Shown here one piece after another: positions 5,449-8,790 of a stretch of DNA of 8,790 bases (position 1 is its first letter; each line of letters starts with the position of its first letter). A model generated the notes under the pieces. That model saw nothing but the letters and a program-made list of their open reading frames with translations. It made no database searches and had not been told where the DNA came from. This DNA comes from Rhodobacterales bacterium CG2_30_65_12 (GTDB taxonomy: Bacteria > Pseudomonadota > Alphaproteobacteria > Rhodobacterales > Rhodobacteraceae): positions 1 to 8,790 of the forward strand of contig MNZL01000053.1 of assembly GCA_001873585.1 (NCBI GenBank), read 5' to 3'. Position numbers and translations under genes: made by a program.

Positions 5449-6143
5449 TCGCGAAAGCGATAGCGGTGCAGCGTCGGCGCGTTGACATTGAGCCAGCGTC
5501 GCTGCGGCTCAAAGCCCGGGGTGAGCCGCGCCACCGTTGCCCAAAAGGCGGGCGAGTGGTTCATCTCGGCGAGGTGGGCCACCTCATGCGCGGCGACGTA
5601 ATCGAGCACGGCGGGCGGGGCCATGATCAGCCGCCAGGAAAACATCAGATCCCCCGCCGCCGAGCACGAGCCCCAGCGCGAGCGGGTATCGCGCAAGGTG
5701 ATGCTGCCATGTGGGCGGCCGAGCGCGGCGGCGTGGCGGGCGGTGGCCTCGGCCAGCGCATCGCGCGCATGGGTCTTGAGGAAGGCGGCAAGCCGGGCAG
5801 GCGTGCGCTCGGGATCGCGCTCGGGCACCGCGATCGCTCCATTTGCAAGCTGCACGCTGCGCCTGCCGTGGGTGACGATCATCCGCGGCTCGCCGCGAAA
5901 CGGCAGCATGTGGCCGGGCATCGGCTGGGCCATGTCGGGCCGACGCGCAAGTTGGCGGCGGATCCAGCTCGCCTGCTCGGCGGCGAAGGCGAGCGAGTGG
6001 CGGCGCGAGGCCCCGTGTGGCAGGCTCAGCGTCACCCGTCCGTCGAGCCGCGAGACCCGCAGACTGAGCCTGCGCGCGCGCGCCGAGGGCTTGAGCACCA
6101 GCGCGATCGGCGGATCGCCGTCGAGGATCACCTGTTCGTCCAT
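5445..6143 (-). CDS. YgjP/DUF45-type zinc metallopeptidase-like protein
   Basis: The 232-residue product has the DUF45 (YgjP, SprT-like) architecture. A variable N-terminal beta-rich half (about 10-100, with RRLSLRVSRLDGRVTLSLPHG) precedes the conserved C-terminal core TRSRWGSCSAAGDLMFSWR (153-171). The zinc motif HEVAH (186-190) follows, with the third ligand His196 in EMNHSPAFW. Members resemble zincin metallopeptidases, and the in vivo substrates of most are unknown; several neighbour restriction or housekeeping genes. No signal peptide is seen, so it is probably cytoplasmic. The ATG at 6143 has a modest CAGG upstream; an in-frame start at 6236 would add a tail of low-complexity residues running into the divergent promoter region. 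It lies 31 bp upstream of gntR on the same strand and is divergent from the FYDLN gene. Confidence 0.88.
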   Translation of the reverse strand: MDEQVILDGDPPIALVLKPSARARRLSLRVSRLDGRVTLSLPHGASRRHSLAFAAEQASWIRRQLARRPDMAQPMPGHMLPFRGEPRMIVTHGRRSVQLANGAIAVPERDPERTPARLAAFLKTHARDALAEATARHAAALGRPHGSITLRDTRSRWGSCSAAGDLMFSWRLIMAPPAVLDYVAAHEVAHLAEMNHSPAFWATVARLTPGFEPQRRWLNVNAPTLHRYRFRD

Positions 6144-6210
6144 CGGCCTGCCCGTTTCGCCCCTGTCCGTGCCGCTATCGGCCCGCTGCGGGCCGCAATC
6201 GCAAAAGGCT

Positions 6211-6216
6211 TTGACA
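6211..6216 (+). promoter_or_regulatory. Possible -35 box (TTGACA) for the FYDLN-type gene
   Basis: A consensus TTGACA sits 68 bases before the start at 6284, inside the 140-bp divergent gap. A convincing -10 at the expected distance is not seen (CAAGTG at 17 bases), so the promoter is tentative. Confidence 0.3.
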
Positions 6217-6283
6217 CCCCCGCGCGACTGTGGCAAGTGCCCCCAAATCTCGCAGATGGATCTGACGATGGAAAGGGGTTTTC

Positions 6284-6610
6284 ATGCCCAAGGCAGAATG
6301 GGGCACCAAACGGCTTTGCCCTGAAACCGGCAAGCGGTTCTACGATCTCGGGCGCACGCCGGTGGTAAGTCCGTATACCGGCAAGGTTGTCGAGATCGAC
6401 ACCGGCAAGACCTCTCGCACGATGGTGGCCGACAAGGCCGACAAGGCTTCGAAAAAGGATGTAGCGCCCGAGGACGATCTGCTGGAATCGAATGAAATCG
6501 AGACCGATGACGATGATGTGGATCTCGAGGACGATGTACTCGACGACGACGAAGACGACGACGTGTCGCTCGATGACATCGCCGACGTGGCGGCGCCCGA
6601 CGACGATTGA
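6284..6610 (+). CDS. FYDLN-acid family (TIGR02300-like) small acidic protein
   Basis: A 108-residue protein with two parts. Residues 1-45 (AEWGTKRLCPETGKRFYDLG, then TPVVSPYTGKVVEI) match the FYDLN/TIGR02300 domain. The rest is a strongly acidic tail (about 63-108) made largely of Asp and Glu, with the polybasic linker KADKASKK before it. The family is widespread in alphaproteobacteria and has no established function. In some relatives the N-terminus is a CxxC...CxxC zinc ribbon; here only Cys12 remains (CPETG, SPYTG) and FYDLN reads FYDLG, so metal binding is unlikely. The tail may bind basic proteins or cations, which is inference. The ATG at 6284 is preceded by GGAAAGGGG with suitable spacing. 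The gene ends at a bidirectional terminator shared with the flavoprotein gene. Confidence 0.88.
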   Translation: MPKAEWGTKRLCPETGKRFYDLGRTPVVSPYTGKVVEIDTGKTSRTMVADKADKASKKDVAPEDDLLESNEIETDDDDVDLEDDVLDDDEDDDVSLDDIADVAAPDDD

Positions 6611-6649
6611 TCGCCCCTGGGCCGGATGGTGCCGGGAGCACGAAAAACG

Positions 6650-6678
6650 GGCCGGGATGCATGCGCTGCACCCCGGCC
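6650..6678. terminator. Bidirectional terminator between FYDLN-type gene and flavoprotein gene
   Basis: The stem GGCCGGG (6650-6656)/CCCGGCC (6672-6678) continues, after one A-C mismatch, as TGCA (6658-6661)/TGCA (6667-6670) around a five-base loop. On the minus strand it is followed at once by CGTTTTTCG, a good Rho-independent terminator for the flavoprotein gene. On the plus strand TGATTGCATTTT follows, a weaker T-tract for the FYDLN-type gene. Confidence 0.7.
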
Positions 6679-6691
6679 TGATTGCATTTTC

Positions 6692-6756
6692 GCGCTCAAC
6701 CGCGCGGGCCTAATTTGCGCTCAACCGCGCGGGCCTAATTTGCGCTCAGCCGCGCG
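6692..6756. repeat. 25-bp tandem repeat, 2.6 copies, over the flavoprotein stop codon
   Basis: Unit 1 (6692-6716) and unit 2 (6717-6741) are identical: GCGCTCAACCGCGCG, then GGCCTAATTT. A third, partial unit (6742-6756) differs by one base (AGCC for AACC) and includes the end of the minus-strand flavoprotein gene with its stop codon at 6746-6748. The copies therefore look like recent tandem duplications of the gene's terminal codons and following bases. The unit is not a multiple of three. Confidence 0.85.
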
Positions 6757-7948
6757 AGAAAAGGCGCTTGCGAAGCCAGGTGCGGGCCAGGTTCCAGCTC
6801 ATCAGGGCAATCTTGCGCCGGCCAAACTCGCTGCGCAGCACCGCCACCGCCGCGTCAGGCCCGGCCGCGCCGATCCGCCGCACCGCCGCGTTCCAATGTT
6901 TGGGCGTGAACCCGGCATACCGGGTGTTGACGAGAAAGCCCCACTTGTAATTGCGCGCGAGCTGGCGGCGCGCGGCGCGCTCGTAGGCCTTGAGTGGCGC
7001 GGATTTTCCGGTTTTCACTGCCAGCCCAAGCGCCTGACCCGCGACACGGCCAAGCTCGATGCACTGGCGGATGCCCTCACCGAGGGTGGGTGTGGCGAAA
7101 TTGGCCGAATCCCCAACCCGGATCACGTTGCCGAACACGAGGTTTGGCGTGTAGGCCACCGAGGGCAGGATGCCGCTGTGCACCTCTATCGGCGGGCCGT
7201 CGAGCTTGAGCCCGTAGCGGCGCAGAAGCTTGGGGTTGCCCACCACACCGTCAAGCAGTTGGCGCGAGTTGGCGTCGGTGTCGGGCTGGATCACCCCGGT
7301 GCCGACGCGAATCGTGCCGGTTGCCGTGGGAAAGGCCCAGCCATAGCCCGATGGCACCTTGGTGCCGACGAAGACGATAGCGCGGTCAGGCGGATTGCTG
7401 CCGATCGGGTATTCGTATTCGGTGCCCACCCCTAGCCGCCCCGGCTTTTCGCCGAGCCCAAGGGCGGTCAGCACCGCGCTGTGCCAGCCCGAGCCGTCAA
7501 CCAGAAAGCGCGAGACCACCTGGCGGATCGCGCCATCCCGGGCGCGGATATCGGACTCAAACAGCCCGTCGCCGCGCCGCCGCGTGGTGAGAAACTTGGT
7601 GGCGAGCAAGAGTTTGCGGTTCTTGTGGTCGGATTGCGCGGCAAGCCATTTGTAGAGCCGGGCTGTATCGAGGATCACCACCGTCTCGTCGCCTAGCGGG
7701 ATCTCGGCGTGGGCCTTGTCGGCGTAAGCATCGGCGCGGCGCACAACATTATACATCTCGGATGGAATGCCGAGGCGCTCGACGTCTTTCAGCCATGAGC
7801 CGCCGGAGGTGCGCACCGGGCGGCCGATTTCCTTGTCCTGGTGGACGATCACGCACGTTACGTCATCGGGCAGCGCGGCGGCGACCGAGAGCCCGGCCGG
7901 GCCTCCACCGACGATCAGCACGTCGCAGCTGAGGGGGGTCGCGTCCAT
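6746..7948 (-). CDS. Geranylgeranyl-reductase-family FAD-dependent oxidoreductase
   Basis: The 400-residue flavoprotein belongs to the GGR/UbiH-like group. An N-terminal Rossmann motif CDVLIVGGGPAGLS (8-21) binds FAD. GYGWAFP (201-207) followed eight residues later by GTG (216-218) is the YxWxFP-N8-GxG motif of geranylgeranyl reductases. VGDSANFATPTLGEGI (278-293) is the second FAD-contact segment. Such enzymes reduce double bonds of prenyl chains or oxidise and reduce lipophilic substrates at the membrane surface; the C-terminus (about 325-400) is basic and amphipathic, consistent with membrane contact. It does not look like BchP, because photosynthesis genes are absent nearby and BchP-type N-terminal sequence is not seen. 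The substrate is unknown. The start at 7948 has AGGAG 8-9 bases upstream. An extended frame to 8014 adds an arginine-rich stretch before the FAD motif and is less likely. Confidence 0.85.
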   Translation of the reverse strand: MDATPLSCDVLIVGGGPAGLSVAAALPDDVTCVIVHQDKEIGRPVRTSGGSWLKDVERLGIPSEMYNVVRRADAYADKAHAEIPLGDETVVILDTARLYKWLAAQSDHKNRKLLLATKFLTTRRRGDGLFESDIRARDGAIRQVVSRFLVDGSGWHSAVLTALGLGEKPGRLGVGTEYEYPIGSNPPDRAIVFVGTKVPSGYGWAFPTATGTIRVGTGVIQPDTDANSRQLLDGVVGNPKLLRRYGLKLDGPPIEVHSGILPSVAYTPNLVFGNVIRVGDSANFATPTLGEGIRQCIELGRVAGQALGLAVKTGKSAPLKAYERAARRQLARNYKWGFLVNTRYAGFTPKHWNAAVRRIGAAGPDAAVAVLRSEFGRRKIALMSWNLARTWLRKRLFSRG

Positions 7949-8094
7949 CGGCAGGGCTCCTGTCGCATCGGTGTTGGGCCGGGTCCGGCGCGGCCGGCGG
8001 CGGTTTTCCGCCACCCTATGGCGCGGCGCGCGCCCTGTCTATCGCCGGCCCGGAAGCGGCGCGATTTTCCCCGCGTTGGGGTTGGATTTTTTCC

Positions 8095-8123
8095 TTGCAC
8101 ATGGTTTGCGCCTCGCCTAGACA
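8095..8123 (+). promoter_or_regulatory. Probable tRNA-Ala promoter (TTGCAC-N17-TAGACA)
   Basis: TTGCAC (8095-8100) follows a T-rich stretch and is separated by 17 bases from TAGACA (8118-8123). The predicted start near 8130 leaves about 27 bases of leader before the tRNA. The -10 context matches the ychF promoter. Confidence 0.55.
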
Positions 8124-8156
8124 CGCGCGGACAGACGGCTCGGCCGCCTGCATTGT

Positions 8157-8232
<76 letters not shown>

Positions 8233-8355
8233 ATCCCCTTGCCAGGAGTCGGAAACTTCGGGTTCTCCGCAACGCGTCTTTTGTCTTTTTTGAGCTTTTT
8301 TGCCTGTTTTCAGGCCTGGCGCTCCGGCCTTGGCCCCGGCGCGGGCTGGCGGCGA
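8233..8355. other. tRNA/prs convergent gap with T-runs and a small hairpin
   Basis: No gene is seen. T-rich tracts at 8279-8301 on the plus strand probably end tRNA transcription, though no strong stem precedes them. The perfect hairpin GCCTG (8302-8306)/CAGGC (8311-8315) with a TTTT loop follows the T-runs instead of preceding them. On the minus strand it is followed by A-runs, so it is not a standard terminator for prs. Confidence 0.4.
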
Positions 8356-8790
8356 TCAGGAGTAGTGCGTCTCGTAGAGCGGCTCCAGCGTGGTATCGTC
8401 GAACAGCGACGAAACCGAGGTTCCGCCCCAGATATTGAGGATCGCCTGGGCGAAGATCGGCGCGGTGGGCACCACGCGGATGTTTGCCGCCGCTTCCACC
8501 GCCGGGCTCGGCTCGATCGTATCGGTGATCACGAGGCTCTTCATCACCGAGCCGGTCACCCGCTCCACCGCCGGGCCCGACATCACGCCGTGGGTGATGT
8601 AGGCATGCACCTCCTTTGCGCCGCTGTCCAACAGCACCTCAGCCGCCTTCGCCAGCGTGCCGGCGGTATCGGCGATATCGTCGATGATGATGCAGCGCTT
8701 GCCAGTGACATCGCCGATCACCGTCATCTCGGCCACTTCACCCGGCTTCTCGCGACGCTTGTCGACAATGGCGAGCGGGGCGTTGATCCG
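8356..8790 (-). CDS. prs: Ribose-phosphate pyrophosphokinase (PRPP synthetase), C-terminal part
   Basis: The 144 visible residues are the C-terminal half of a roughly 315-340 aa enzyme; the frame is open to the right edge, so the N-terminus is outside. Prs makes phosphoribosyl pyrophosphate from ribose-5-phosphate and ATP in the cytoplasm, feeding purine, pyrimidine, histidine, tryptophan and NAD synthesis. DKRR at visible residues 10-13 and the PRPP-binding loop DDIADTAGTL (37-46) are diagnostic. ITHGVMSGPA, the switch region VITDTIEP and the closing SVSSLFD are also typical. The ATG at 8736 is an internal methionine, because conserved sequence continues upstream. It faces the tRNA-Ala gene across a 123-bp gap. 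Confidence 0.95.
   Translation of the reverse strand, partial: RINAPLAIVDKRREKPGEVAEMTVIGDVTGKRCIIIDDIADTAGTLAKAAEVLLDSGAKEVHAYITHGVMSGPAVERVTGSVMKSLVITDTIEPSPAVEAAANIRVVPTAPIFAQAILNIWGGTSVSSLFDDTTLEPLYETHYS

Noticed and set aside
6626..7435. Plus-strand frame of 269 residues opposite the flavoprotein gene
   Set aside because: It begins in the terminator, runs through the tandem repeat and is antisense to clear FAD-binding motifs.
6746..7948. Assignment of the flavoprotein as BchP (bacteriochlorophyll geranylgeranyl reductase)
   Set aside because: The GGR motif is shared by the whole family; the N-terminal region does not resemble BchP and no photosynthesis genes are nearby.

Overview
The window reads as ordinary chromosomal DNA of a GC-rich alphaproteobacterium, most likely a member of the Rhodobacterales. 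This rests on the high GC content, the gene families present (an FYDLN-acid/TIGR02300 protein, an LldD-like flavoprotein, a BbZIP-like ZIP transporter), the promoter style (TTGC-N17-TAGA) and G/C-run hairpin repeats ending in TATTT. The taxonomic call is an inference from gene content, not from a search.

Layout: (1) 3-290 (+), the C-terminus of a hydantoinase B/5-oxoprolinase-type subunit whose 5' part lies outside the window; (2) 291-527, a less GC-rich convergent gap with several palindromes; (3) 528-1691 (-), an FMN-dependent alpha-hydroxy-acid (L-lactate type) dehydrogenase; (4) 1810-2586 (+), a ZIP metal transporter, divergent from it; (5) 2653-3444 (-), trpA, flanked on both sides by oppositely oriented copies of one hairpin repeat; (6) 3645-4742 (+), ychF with a recognisable promoter; (7) 4757-5413 (-), a GntR/FCD regulator just downstream of (8) 5445-6143 (-), a YgjP/DUF45-type zinc metalloprotease-like protein; (9) 6284-6610 (+), an acidic FYDLN-type protein; (10) 6746-7948 (-), a geranylgeranyl-reductase-family flavoprotein whose 3' end carries a 25-bp tandem repeat; (11) 8157-8232 (+), tRNA-Ala(GGC) with its own promoter; (12) 8356-8790 (-), the C-terminal part of prs (PRPP synthetase), which runs off the right edge.

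Functionally this is a mix of housekeeping genes (trpA, ychF, prs, tRNA-Ala) and metabolic or accessory genes (lactate oxidation, metal uptake, hydantoin/oxoproline hydrolysis, an isoprenoid-reductase-like enzyme). PRPP from Prs feeds tryptophan synthesis in general, but the two genes are not organised together here. The only same-strand neighbours close enough for an operon are the YgjP-like gene and gntR (31 bp apart), and gntR also seems to have its own promoter in that gap.

I found no CRISPR array, transposase, integrase, toxin-antitoxin pair or defence cluster, and nothing that amounts to a new multi-gene system. The points most worth a second look are small and regulatory: a probable leaderless, self-regulated gntR with a perfect 12-bp palindrome over its -10; a 14-bp direct repeat at 31-bp spacing upstream of trpA; the paired hairpin repeats around trpA; and the 25-bp tandem repeat that duplicates the stop-codon region of the flavoprotein gene.
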